DNA of 64,000 bases from Flavobacteriaceae bacterium UBA3356 (GTDB taxonomy: Bacteria > Bacteroidota > Bacteroidia > Flavobacteriales > Flavobacteriaceae): NCBI GenBank assembly GCA_002360635.1, contig DEQW01000002.1, positions 194,903 to 258,902 of the forward strand. The letters are read 5' to 3'. Below the pieces are notes generated by a model, which saw only the letters and a list, made by a program, of their open reading frames with translations, was not told where the DNA came from and searched no databases. Positions 52,610 to 60,302 of this stretch are shown here, piece by piece. The position numbers were made by a program, and so were the translations under genes. The first letter of the stretch is position 1, and the number at the start of each line of letters is the position of its first letter.

Positions 52610-54526
52610 ATGCTGAACATTCACAATCTTTCTGTTTCTTTTCAAGGGGAGTACCTTTTCGAAAAAATAACCTTTCAACTTACGCCTGGAGACCGCGTTG
52701 GCCTTGTGGGTAAAAATGGCGCTGGTAAATCTACCTTGCTTCGCATCATTTCTAATGAACAAGAGTATGACGAGGGCCAAATTGCCACCGATAAAGAGGT
52801 GACTATTGGCTTTTTAAAGCAGGATATCGATTTTACAAAAGGGAAAACCGTTCTTGAAGAATCATATGAAGCTTTTACTGAAATTAAAAAGCTTGAAAAA
52901 AAGCTAGAACACATTAATACACAATTAGCCGAGCGCACCGATTATGAAAGTGAAAGCTACAACCAATTAATGATCGATTTGAATGATGTTCAACATCAAT
53001 ATGAAATTCACGGTGGGTATAATTATCAAGGCGAAACCGAACGTATTTTACAAGGATTAGGTTTTAAGCGGGAAGATTTCGGCAAGCTTACTGAAACATT
53101 TTCTGGAGGATGGCGTATGCGTATTGAATTGGCAAAACTTCTTCTTCAGAACAACGATATTTTGCTTCTCGATGAGCCTACTAACCACTTGGATATTGAG
53201 TCCATTCTTTGGTTAGAAGAATTTTTAAACGGCTATGCTGGAGCGGTTGTGGTAGTCTCGCACGATAAAATGTTTTTAGACCACGTAACCAATAGAACGA
53301 TTGAAATTTCCCTCGGAAAAATCTACGATTACAACTATCCGTATTCAAAATACTTGGTACAACGTGCCGAATTGCGCGAACAACAACTTGCAGCACAGAA
53401 AAACCAGCAGAAGCAAATAGAAACCACCGAAAAGCTTATCGAAAAATTTAGGGCCAAAGCCAGTAAAGCGACGATGGCACAATCGCTGATTAAAAAACTT
53501 GATAAGATTGACCGTATTGAGGTGGATGAGGATGATAACAGTGTGATGAGTTTGTCGTTTCCCATTTCAGTAACACCAGGGAAAGTAGTTATAGAAGCTG
53601 AAAACATTTCAAAAACATATGGTAAAAACCACGTATTGAGCAATATTGACTTAAAAGTGGATCGGGACAGTAAAATTGCCTTTGTTGGTCAAAACGGACA
53701 AGGTAAATCTACGTTGGCCAAAATTATTGTAGGTGAAATTGAGCACCAAGGAAAGCTCAACTTGGGCCACAATGTTCAGATAGGGTATTTTGCGCAAAAT
53801 CAAGCGGAATATTTGGACGGTTCAAAAACAGTTGAAGAAACAATGATCGACGCTGCCGATATGAAAACTCGTCCGCGTATTAGGGATATTCTAGGTGCAT
53901 TTCTTTTTAGAGGTGAAGAGGTGGATAAATATGTACGTGTACTTTCTGGAGGGGAACGAAACCGCTTGGCCTTGGCAAAACTGCTATTAGAACCTTTTAA
54001 TGTGTTGGTAATGGATGAGCCTACCAACCACTTGGACATTAAGTCGAAAAATGTATTAAAAGATGCGTTAAAAAGGTTTGAAGGAACCCTTTTGTTAGTT
54101 TCTCACGACCGGGATTTTCTTCAAGGCATGACCGATAAAATCTACGAGTTTAAAGACCAAAAAATTAAAGAATATTTAGGTGATATTGATTATTTCTTAG
54201 AACAACGAAATCTTGAAAACCTTCGCGAAGCTGAAAAACGAACGGTTTCAGAAAAGAAAGAAAAGCAAAAAGTTACTTCTGGAAAGGAAGATTACGAAAT
54301 GCAGAAGAAACTGAAATCACTTCAGAATAAATTGAGCAATACTGAAAGTAAAATTAACAAGCTGGAAAAAGAAATTAAGGAAATTGATGTGGAACTGGCT
54401 GTAAATTATGACGAAACAATTGCAAAACCTAACTTTTTTGATGGCTATGAAGCCAAAAAGAAAAAGCTGAACAGTTTAATGGAAGAATGGGAATCTGTAA
54501 CTTTACAGTTAGACGAGTTAAAATAA
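52610..54526 (+). CDS. ABC-F family ATPase
   Basis: The protein has 638 residues with two ABC domains and no membrane segment. First domain: GKNGAGKST, FSGGWRMR, LLLDEPTNHLD. Second domain: GQNGQGKST, LSGGERNR, LVMDEPTNHLD. The linker (P-site tRNA interaction motif region) spans about residues 240-320 and a C-terminal coiled coil of about 90 residues follows (LKSLQNKLSNTESKINKLEKEIKEID). ABC-F proteins act on ribosomes; length and the C-terminal coiled coil resemble Uup-like members, but I leave the subfamily open. A -7-like CATCTTTG lies upstream. Confidence 0.93.
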   Translation: MLNIHNLSVSFQGEYLFEKITFQLTPGDRVGLVGKNGAGKSTLLRIISNEQEYDEGQIATDKEVTIGFLKQDIDFTKGKTVLEESYEAFTEIKKLEKKLEHINTQLAERTDYESESYNQLMIDLNDVQHQYEIHGGYNYQGETERILQGLGFKREDFGKLTETFSGGWRMRIELAKLLLQNNDILLLDEPTNHLDIESILWLEEFLNGYAGAVVVVSHDKMFLDHVTNRTIEISLGKIYDYNYPYSKYLVQRAELREQQLAAQKNQQKQIETTEKLIEKFRAKASKATMAQSLIKKLDKIDRIEVDEDDNSVMSLSFPISVTPGKVVIEAENISKTYGKNHVLSNIDLKVDRDSKIAFVGQNGQGKSTLAKIIVGEIEHQGKLNLGHNVQIGYFAQNQAEYLDGSKTVEETMIDAADMKTRPRIRDILGAFLFRGEEVDKYVRVLSGGERNRLALAKLLLEPFNVLVMDEPTNHLDIKSKNVLKDALKRFEGTLLLVSHDRDFLQGMTDKIYEFKDQKIKEYLGDIDYFLEQRNLENLREAEKRTVSEKKEKQKVTSGKEDYEMQKKLKSLQNKLSNTESKINKLEKEIKEIDVELAVNYDETIAKPNFFDGYEAKKKKLNSLMEEWESVTLQLDELK

Positions 54527-54546
54527 TCATTTAAAAAACAGCACCG

Positions 54547-54726
54547 TTGGAAGAACACTTTTTTCAATGCCCATATTGCTGGGAGCAAATATCCATGCTT
54601 CTGGATCCTTCAGTAACGGCTACTTACGTAGAAGATTGCGAAATTTGCTGTAACCCTATTGAAGTTTCGGTTAGGTTTGAAAACGGCGAATTGGCTTCCT
54701 TTTCAGCAGTAAGCATAGAGCAATAA
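54547..54726 (+). CDS. CPXCG-motif cysteine-rich mini-protein
   Basis: The protein has 59 residues. The start is TTG at 54547; a stop codon lies five codons upstream in frame, and no ATG precedes the conserved HFFQCPYCWEQISMLLD. The pattern continues with YVEDCEICCNPIEVSVRF, so there are two Cys pairs forming a zinc-ribbon-like unit. It matches the CPXCG cysteine-rich family of small proteins, of unknown role. It begins 20 bases after the ABC-F gene. Confidence 0.85.
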   Translation: MEEHFFQCPYCWEQISMLLDPSVTATYVEDCEICCNPIEVSVRFENGELASFSAVSIEQ

Positions 54727-54764
54727 TTTTTTTGGTATCTTTAAAAGGTATAATCTATTTTAAC

Positions 54765-55118
54765 ATGCTTTCTAGTTTTAGCTTTTCAGATACTACTGTT
54801 GGATTTCTTATTGAAGGAAATTTTGACACAGAGACCGTTAATAGTTTAATAATAAAAATTGAAAATAAATTAAAAACCTACGATAAAATTAATTTATATA
54901 TTGAAGACATGGGAGTTGAATCATTTTCTATGCCCGCACTATTTAAAGAAACAGTTTTTAAGTTTAAGAACAGTGATAAATTTTATAAAGTAGCTTTGGT
55001 GAGTGACCGCAAATGGATTCATGCTTGTGCTAATCTTACTTCCTTTTTCACCTCATCTGAAACGCAAAATTTTACTTCAGAAGAAAGAATGAGTGCCATG
55101 TCTTGGATTGCTCAATAG
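54765..55118 (+). CDS. SpoIIAA/STAS-like protein
   Basis: The protein has 117 residues from the ATG at 54765; a longer frame upstream adds 11 residues with no support. The sequence fits a SpoIIAA-like (STAS/SEC14-type) fold: FLIEGNFDTETVNSLIIKIENKLKTYDKINLYIEDMGVESF, then FYKVALVSDRKWIHACANLTSFF. Such proteins may bind lipids or act as antagonists of anti-sigma factors; no function is certain here. It converges on the AsmA-like gene with a three-base gap. Confidence 0.8.
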   Translation: MLSSFSFSDTTVGFLIEGNFDTETVNSLIIKIENKLKTYDKINLYIEDMGVESFSMPALFKETVFKFKNSDKFYKVALVSDRKWIHACANLTSFFTSSETQNFTSEERMSAMSWIAQ

Positions 55119-55121
55119 GTT

Positions 55122-56681
55122 TTAATTTTTCCCACCCGTTAAACTACTTTTAAGCCCTTTTTCCGCATTAAGCCACAAATAGTTAAAGAAAGATTTAGTT
55201 TTATCTCTCTTAACCTCTCCAGAGCCTTCCCTAAAGTCGCCCTCGCTTTTATCACTGTCCTTTGAAACAAAAACATTAGCAATTGCCGATAAAAAACCGT
55301 TCTTTTTATCCCCTTTTTTATTCAATACGTTTATTTTAAACTTATCATAATTTATCTTTAAATCAACTTGTGATACTGTATTATTTCCATCAATGGTAAA
55401 GTAGGTTTTATTGGCTTCACCCTCTAATTGCACCTTAAGGTTTGGCACTGTAAAACTATTGACATCTTCAGCGGGCAAACTTCCTACATCGGCTTTAAAA
55501 AGAAATGCATCGTTAGGATTATTAACATCAAAGGTCCAATCGGTTGTAAAAGGTGTACTGTCCATAAAAATGGCATCTACTTTTATTTGTGTCTTTTTTG
55601 AATCTTTGTACGTATTACTAACGTTGCTAATATTAGCATTTAGGCTTTTAAAATTAATTGTTCCGCCTTTGTTTTCCTTTTTTACTTTTTCGGTATAAAC
55701 GATTGCTGCGTTATCGATGTTTACTGAATCTAAAGTCAAATCAAACTGGATGTCTCTTAGCATTTTGCTAAAGAGTGGTTTGATGGTTTTATCATCTGCA
55801 ACCAACTTATTTCTGTAAATATCCAATGAAGGGTTTTTTAATTTTACAGAGTTCCCAGAAATAAACAACTTTCTGTTTTGGAAACCAAAATCAACTTTTT
55901 TAACTAAAAATGAATCTATTTTTAGATTATAATGGTCTTTTTCCACTGGAATAATGCGTGCGTGTTCTGTTCTGGAATATTTGGTGTATAGGTGAATATC
56001 GGCAATGACTATATTTTTATTTTCTAACCGTAGGTTTTCAACCGTAACATTTTCATAATCGCTCACTTTTACAAAAACAGAGTCTGTTTGGGCTTTATAG
56101 GCTCCAAAAGCAACTGGCAATCTATTTTTAATTATTTTTTTATTGGTGGTAATAGAATCAACTTCAAGAGAAAAGTGGTTCGTAAAAAGCATTAGTGAAT
56201 CTTTTTTGCCATCAAAAATGCTTACCCTAGCTTCTTCAATTTTTAAACGGTCTAAAAATATAGGCCTGTTCATAGTGATAACACCAGACTGTGCAGTATC
56301 CTTGTTTTTCTTTAGTTTATTTTTATAATACACAATGTCTGGTTTATTAATCAATATTTCATCGATATGAATTTTGTTATTAAGCAAGTAATCCCAATAA
56401 CTAATATCATTAATAACCAATTTTTGTAATGAAATGCTTGTGTGCGTTTTACGGTCTTCTTTATTCTGAATTTTTACAGAAGGGTTGATGAGCGTTATAG
56501 TACCTTCATATATATCGAGCCTTAGATCATCATACGACTGGATAATATTTTCTGGTAATCGCGTTGCCAAAAAATTTTCTACTTTATTTTTCAGAAAATA
56601 ATTGATTGCTATAATTCCACTAATAAAGAGTATTGATACCGAAACCAAGACGATTATAAAGACGCGTATTTTTTTTGTCAT
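55122..56681 (-). CDS. AsmA-like/DUF748-type membrane-anchored periplasmic protein
   Basis: The protein has 519 residues from the ATG at 56679-56681. An N-terminal membrane helix (VFIIVLVSVSILFISGIIAINYFL) is followed by strand-rich repeats with AsmA-type motifs such as DDLRLDIYEGTITLINPSVKI, LDRLKIEEARVSIFDGKKDS and LTLDSVNIDNAAIVYTEKV. This fits bridge-like AsmA/DUF748 proteins that handle lipids between membranes, or an unknown barrel-assembly relative. The C-terminus is short and basic. No neighbours in the same operon are seen. Confidence 0.7.
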   Translation of the reverse strand: MTKKIRVFIIVLVSVSILFISGIIAINYFLKNKVENFLATRLPENIIQSYDDLRLDIYEGTITLINPSVKIQNKEDRKTHTSISLQKLVINDISYWDYLLNNKIHIDEILINKPDIVYYKNKLKKNKDTAQSGVITMNRPIFLDRLKIEEARVSIFDGKKDSLMLFTNHFSLEVDSITTNKKIIKNRLPVAFGAYKAQTDSVFVKVSDYENVTVENLRLENKNIVIADIHLYTKYSRTEHARIIPVEKDHYNLKIDSFLVKKVDFGFQNRKLFISGNSVKLKNPSLDIYRNKLVADDKTIKPLFSKMLRDIQFDLTLDSVNIDNAAIVYTEKVKKENKGGTINFKSLNANISNVSNTYKDSKKTQIKVDAIFMDSTPFTTDWTFDVNNPNDAFLFKADVGSLPAEDVNSFTVPNLKVQLEGEANKTYFTIDGNNTVSQVDLKINYDKFKINVLNKKGDKKNGFLSAIANVFVSKDSDKSEGDFREGSGEVKRDKTKSFFNYLWLNAEKGLKSSLTGGKN

Positions 56682-56755
56682 CACTTAAAAATACAAAACA
56701 GCATCTTTTTGAAGAAAACTTTATGAAAAGCTGTTAAATTTTGTTGTTCAATTGC

Positions 56756-56785
56756 TTGTTAGATTAAAAATCCTTTGTATCTTTG
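56756..56785 (+). promoter_or_regulatory. Promoter of the initiator tRNA gene
   Basis: TTG at 56756-56758, 19 bases, then TATCTTTG at 56778-56785: a textbook Bacteroidota promoter. The tRNA starts 11 bases after the box. Confidence 0.8.
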
Positions 56786-56795
56786 CCGTCCACAT

Positions 56796-56868
<73 letters not shown>

Positions 56869-56879
56869 CTAGAGAAATC

Positions 56880-56910
56880 AAGCCTTCACAGAAATGTGAG
56901 GGCTTTTTTT
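56880..56910 (+). terminator. Terminator after the tRNA
   Basis: An 11-bp stem (AAGCCTTCACA / TGTGAGGGCTT, one G-U pair, loop GAAA) is followed by seven T residues. Confidence 0.9.
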
Positions 56911-56918
56911 ATGTCTTG

Positions 56919-56940
56919 GGTACAACATAGGTACAACATT
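56919..56940. repeat. Tandem 11-base repeat next to the tRNA
   Basis: Two adjacent copies of GGTACAACATA/T lie 50 bases after the tRNA gene. Short repeats like this are common next to attachment sites of tyrosine-recombinase elements. No integrase or second att copy is inside the window. The rest of 56,911-57,017 shows no gene. Confidence 0.5.
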
Positions 56941-57017
56941 TAGGGCTTTTTCATTGACTAATTAGCTTTGATAATTATTGATATCATTTGTGTATGTATT
57001 TTATTTTGAGCTGACAG

Positions 57018-57692
57018 TTAACCTAATACTTTCTTTCTTTTAAGTAGTTGTTGCCTAAATAGAACCAAATCTATTTTTAATTGCTGCATACCATATCCTT
57101 TTAAGCTATAAACTTTTTTACGGCAACATTTTTTGTATTTAGGTTTTCCACATAACGGACATTCAATATTGGGTTGATGCTTAATACCACCTATCGAAGT
57201 TTCCAAAAGTGCAATTATATCTTCAAAATTTTCGAGGTCGAATTCCTCTTGATAAAATTGAGCGATTCCTTCAAAATGATGTTTGTATTCCCCATTTGCA
57301 TACTCACCCGTTGATTCCTTGTAATGGTAATTGGCAAAAAAGGGATATATGACATTCCTGTAAAACTCTTCAAATGTAATTCCTCGCTTTTTGCTCTTTA
57401 AAAGTTTATGTGGAATATCCAAACAGCAAACGCCTTCTTTTGAGATATGATAATCCCAATCTCTATCAATTATTTGAGTTTTTTCTATTACGATAGGAAT
57501 AGTGTATGGGTATTCAACTTTATTAATTAAAATGAGAATTTCAAATTGCCCCCAAAGTTTGCCTTTCTTATCGAGTACGCTAATTTTCCCTTCAAGAGCC
57601 AAATAACCAGGTTTAGGGCTATGCACATCCTTAAAAGAATAATACTTGCCCAAAAAGCTATCAATATCACAATTGAGATTTGTCTTAGTCAT
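57018..57692 (-). CDS. Ubiquitin-E2-like core with C-terminal SEC-C motif, in Pycsar-like operon
   Basis: The protein has 224 residues from the ATG at 57690-57692. Residues about 30-125 have the order of an E2 ubiquitin-conjugating fold: beta strands (FEILILI), YPYTIPIVIE like the E2 segment FPxxYPFxPP, then DYHISKEGVCCLDIPH, where Cys90 aligns with the E2 catalytic Cys (E2: G-x-I-C-L-D-I). The C-terminus has a SEC-C zinc motif, C178-x2-C181-x7-C189-C190. Its ATG overlaps the cyclase stop by eight bases, so it is translated with it. In CBASS, E2-like proteins modify the cyclase; a similar role here is inference. A plain SEC-C protein is the alternative, but the E2-like block argues against it. 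Confidence 0.72.
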   Translation of the reverse strand: MTKTNLNCDIDSFLGKYYSFKDVHSPKPGYLALEGKISVLDKKGKLWGQFEILILINKVEYPYTIPIVIEKTQIIDRDWDYHISKEGVCCLDIPHKLLKSKKRGITFEEFYRNVIYPFFANYHYKESTGEYANGEYKHHFEGIAQFYQEEFDLENFEDIIALLETSIGGIKHQPNIECPLCGKPKYKKCCRKKVYSLKGYGMQQLKIDLVLFRQQLLKRKKVLG

Positions 57693-58671
57693 AGTTAAAA
57701 TAAGGCTTGCTTTTGGATGCAATGGGGTATAAGTCTCTACTGTTCCTGTTTGGGTCAGGCAAGGTATTTATTGTTAATACTAGAACGCCCATATCGTTTT
57801 GAACAGCCAAGTTGTTATCTACCAAGTAGCGTTCCCAATCGAAATTGTATTGATAATATTTCCGTCCATCCTCATAATCGTGTATTTCTTTACTTCGTTG
57901 CTCAAAATACTTGTCTTTCCTGAGTTGGGTTGTTACATTGTGCCCTACCACAATTCCGCTGTTTTTGGCATTACTCTGCATTTTTGGTGCAAGGCTAGTA
58001 TGCAAGCTACACGTAGTAACTTCCCCAGATTCGCCAATACCAGAATAGAACCAATCTACCTGTTTTGAATGACCTAAATCCAGTCCGGCCCTTGTGTGGA
58101 TATCTTGTATGCCATTATCTTCAAAAAAGTCTTTGAGGTCGTTTTTTACAAAGTAAGATATCATTGAAAAAGATTTTAGCGCATCTTCTACTGCCTTCAA
58201 TTTTTCAATATTCTTTCCGCCAAAATATACCATTAAGCCATCACCTTGAATACGATGAACATAGCCGCCACAAAGATTAACTGCAAAAATTGAAGCTCGA
58301 ATGATACTTTCCGTTATCAATCGGACGGTACCTTTTGTAAAGTTATTAAAGAGCTTGGTGCTTTTCTTTACATCTATAAAGCCGGATATTATCCAATGCT
58401 CTTCAACCAAGTCTGTAGCTTTTAGATAAGTAAAGTCAGGATGACTTCCCAATGGTTGGTAGTCGAAAGTTTCTTTAACGCCCATTCCTTTAGCAAATAG
58501 TTTCATTTCGCGGGAAAGTTCACGTCCAGGAAGTTCATTTCTTAGTAATTTAAGATACTCGCGGTTGCTTTCCAACATAGGTTCACTAAGCCCGTAAATT
58601 TTGTTTGATTTTGTAGGGTCGTTCTCGACCGCTTTTTTAATTACATTTTTGTAGTCTTCAAATAAGTTCAT
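57685..58671 (-). CDS. pycC: Class III nucleotide cyclase, PycC-like (Pycsar)
   Basis: The protein has 328 residues. A helical N-terminal segment of about 90 residues precedes a class III adenylate/guanylate cyclase domain: the first metal Asp is D100 in GFIDVKKSTKLF, the second D144 in HRIQGDGLMVYFG, with RAGLDLG and GESGEVTTCSLHTSLAPKMQ completing the site. It stands one base downstream of a PycTM-like effector gene and overlaps the E2-like gene. That context points to the pyrimidine cyclase of the Pycsar antiphage system, which makes cCMP or cUMP when phage infects. The base made cannot be read. It is not a CBASS CD-NTase: no GS-DxD nucleotidyltransferase motif is present. Confidence 0.78.
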   Translation of the reverse strand: MNLFEDYKNVIKKAVENDPTKSNKIYGLSEPMLESNREYLKLLRNELPGRELSREMKLFAKGMGVKETFDYQPLGSHPDFTYLKATDLVEEHWIISGFIDVKKSTKLFNNFTKGTVRLITESIIRASIFAVNLCGGYVHRIQGDGLMVYFGGKNIEKLKAVEDALKSFSMISYFVKNDLKDFFEDNGIQDIHTRAGLDLGHSKQVDWFYSGIGESGEVTTCSLHTSLAPKMQSNAKNSGIVVGHNVTTQLRKDKYFEQRSKEIHDYEDGRKYYQYNFDWERYLVDNNLAVQNDMGVLVLTINTLPDPNRNSRDLYPIASKSKPYFNYD

Positions 58672-58672
58672 T

Positions 58673-59167
58673 TTATGAGGTAATTTTAATTAATATGTAG
58701 GTTGAGGGTGCTAAAAGCATAAATTGTATGATTAATAGAACACAAGCCCATTTAAGTTTTCTGAATTTTGATTTTAACCCTTTTGAAAGGATATAAACCT
58801 GATTTCTTAAATCTTTTAAATTGCCTTTTTTAGTTTGGTTTTTTGAAAGGTCAAAAAATTCATCGGGCTCTTTCTGTCCTATACTAGCAAAATAATACAA
58901 GGATTCTATCTCTGATTTTGCCGAAAAATATGGCATACTAGCTAATGCCAATAGGATGAGACTACCCACACCGAGGGTTATGATTGCCGCCAAAAAAAAC
59001 AATAAATAGTTTTCTTGATTGAGTAATTCTTGTATTTGAGTTATGAGCGTGATAGTACCACCTGTTATAAATGTATTGATGGCGATATATACCGCTGTTT
59101 TATTATTTACGCTATCGTAATAATGGTCTAGGCGATTTACAGTATATTCTAATCTTTCTTTTTCCAT
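58673..59167 (-). CDS. pycTM: Pycsar-type membrane effector (PycTM-like)
   Basis: The protein has 164 residues from the ATG at 59165-59167; a longer frame upstream is rejected. The pattern matches the Pycsar effector domain: N-terminal helix LEYTVNRLDHYYDSVNNKTAVYIAINTFITGG, hydrophobic segments at about 25-45, 54-78 and 139-161, and between them SAKSEIESLYYFASIGQ and DLRNQVYILSKGLKSKFRKL. Such effectors bind the cyclic pyrimidine nucleotide and damage the inner membrane, stopping phage spread. The cyclase start follows its stop after one base. A palindromic hairpin lies just upstream of the gene. Confidence 0.78.
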   Translation of the reverse strand: MEKERLEYTVNRLDHYYDSVNNKTAVYIAINTFITGGTITLITQIQELLNQENYLLFFLAAIITLGVGSLILLALASMPYFSAKSEIESLYYFASIGQKEPDEFFDLSKNQTKKGNLKDLRNQVYILSKGLKSKFRKLKWACVLLIIQFMLLAPSTYILIKITS

Positions 59168-59181
59168 ACAGTTAAATTTAT

Positions 59182-59213
59182 TAACTAGGCTGATTCTTAA
59201 GATCCAGCCTAGT
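59182..59213. other. Strong hairpin between the 50-aa ORF and pycTM
   Basis: A 10-bp perfect stem (AACTAGGCTG / CAGCCTAGTT) with a 12-base internal part lies between the 50-aa ORF stop and pycTM. No T tract follows, so it is more likely an attenuator or a stability element than a simple terminator. Confidence 0.6.
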
Positions 59214-59216
59214 TGA

Positions 59217-59369
59217 TTACTTGATAGCTTTTGCGACAGCCGATACAGCTGCCACAAATGTTACCACAGTAAGAATGGTAGAAATAACTTTAGCGTTATC
59301 CCCGTTTAAATGTAGACAAGTGTCCATTTTGCAAAGACTCAACTTGTCATTTTGAAATGAATAATTCAT
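59217..59369 (-). CDS. Small peptide with hydrophobic C-terminal half, 50 aa
   Basis: A complete 50-residue frame: a polar N-terminal half with two Cys (MNYSFQNDKLSLCKMDTC) and a C-terminal hydrophobic helix (KVISTILTVVTFVAAVSAVAK). It lies on the same strand as the Pycsar-like genes, 49 bases upstream of the pycTM start, with a hairpin between. It could be a small membrane peptide, a toxin or a regulator. I recognise no family; coding status is suggested by context and amino acid pattern only. Confidence 0.5.
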   Translation of the reverse strand: MNYSFQNDKLSLCKMDTCLHLNGDNAKVISTILTVVTFVAAVSAVAKAIK

Positions 59370-59421
59370 AGTCAAAATTTAAATTAGCCCAATTTCACAG
59401 CATTTGGGTTTCGCTGAAGTG

Positions 59422-59598
59422 TTACTTGCTTTTATCAGTAACACCTTTAAATTTTCTACCGCTGGTCTTTACATCCATAAATCTTCCTGAATCGGAATCT
59501 CTTTTAACGTAAAGCCCAGTTTTAGTGTTTTTAACTTGTGTTCTGCTTTTTATTGCACCGTGTCTGCGATTATCACCACTTTTTCCATTTGTTGCCAT
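59422..59598 (-). CDS. Small basic protein, 58 aa, first gene of the Pycsar-like operon
   Basis: A complete 58-residue frame from the ATG at 59596-59598. The protein is Lys/Arg/Gly-rich (MATNGKSGDNRRHGAIKSRTQ, GLYVKRDSDSGRFMDVK, GRKFKGVTDKSK). The pattern N-R-x-G-A-x-x-x-R-(S/T)-Q-V and G-R-F-M-D-V-K is reminiscent of short basic proteins seen in many Bacteroidota accessory regions, from memory. It may bind nucleic acid. It is the first gene leftward from the divergent region. Function unknown. Confidence 0.65.
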   Translation of the reverse strand: MATNGKSGDNRRHGAIKSRTQVKNTKTGLYVKRDSDSGRFMDVKTSGRKFKGVTDKSK

Positions 59599-59627
59599 TT
59601 GTATTGTTTTATAGGTGCTACACTTTC

Positions 59628-59690
59628 ATATGCTTTTAAATTTATTTTTTTTACCGTCATTTGGTAAATTTTTACGACATTGAAGCATAT
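59628..59690. promoter_or_regulatory. Palindromic operator-like region between divergent transcripts
   Basis: Between the 58-aa gene (minus) and the sigma-like gene (plus) lie nested inverted repeats: ATATGCTT at 59628-59635 with AAGCATAT at 59683-59690, and TTTACC-GTCATTT-GGTAAA at 59650-59668. The 101-base region could hold one regulator site shared by both transcripts. No clear TAnnTTTG is seen. Confidence 0.5.
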
Positions 59691-59699
59691 ACTTAATGA

Positions 59700-60302
59700 A
59701 TGAGGGTAGCTACAACTTCAGAAATAATAGAACAGCTTAACGCAATCGATATAAAGAGCCTCTTAAACAGGATGGAACTTTATACTCGTGATCGCTTTTA
59801 TGACAAGAGTGACAGAAACAAAAAAGGCTTTCAGTTTCAAGATTTTTGTCATCAAACATTAACTAAAGCCTGTGATGGTACACGCAAATGGAAACCAGAT
59901 AATTGCTCTTTTGAGAAATTTATATTTTGGGCTTTACATAGTGATTTAGATAGTTTTTTTAAACAGTTAAAAAGAAAAGGCGATGATTCTGATGAAAACC
60001 CTCAATCAGAATACATAATCAATATTCCAAATTATTCCGATGAAGAACCTACTGAAGACTTTAATTATGAAAAGATTGATGATGAAGTGAGATTGCAGCA
60101 ATGGATAAAACAGTTGGAAGACCAAGGGGCGGACAAAGAGGAAGTAGAAGTGTTCGAATGCTTGGCAAATGGAATTGACAAACCAAAAGACATAGCGGAT
60201 TTACTCGATAAACCAATCGATGTGATTTATACAATATCTAGAAGATTAAGAAGAAAAAAAATCAAATTCAACGAGAAGTGGACAAGCTTAAAAAAACAGT
60301 AA
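59700..60302 (+). CDS. Sigma-70-like protein, accessory module
   Basis: The protein has 200 residues. The N-terminal part resembles sigma region 2 (RDRFYDKSDRNKKGFQFQDFCHQTLTKACDG...SFEKFIFWALHSDLDSFFKQLKRKG). An acidic linker follows, then a C-terminal HTH (VFECLANGIDKPKDIADLLDKPIDVIYTISRRLRRKKIKF) like sigma region 4. It is shorter and more divergent than ordinary ECF sigma factors. The next gene starts inside its last 25 bases. It is divergent from the Pycsar-like operon. Its targets are unknown; control of the element is a natural guess. Confidence 0.72.
   Translation: MRVATTSEIIEQLNAIDIKSLLNRMELYTRDRFYDKSDRNKKGFQFQDFCHQTLTKACDGTRKWKPDNCSFEKFIFWALHSDLDSFFKQLKRKGDDSDENPQSEYIINIPNYSDEEPTEDFNYEKIDDEVRLQQWIKQLEDQGADKEEVEVFECLANGIDKPKDIADLLDKPIDVIYTISRRLRRKKIKFNEKWTSLKKQ

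Noticed and set aside
57685..58671. Cyclase as a CBASS CD-NTase
   Set aside because: The motifs are those of class III cyclases (two metal aspartates in FxD and GDG contexts), not the GS-x-DxD motif of CD-NTases.
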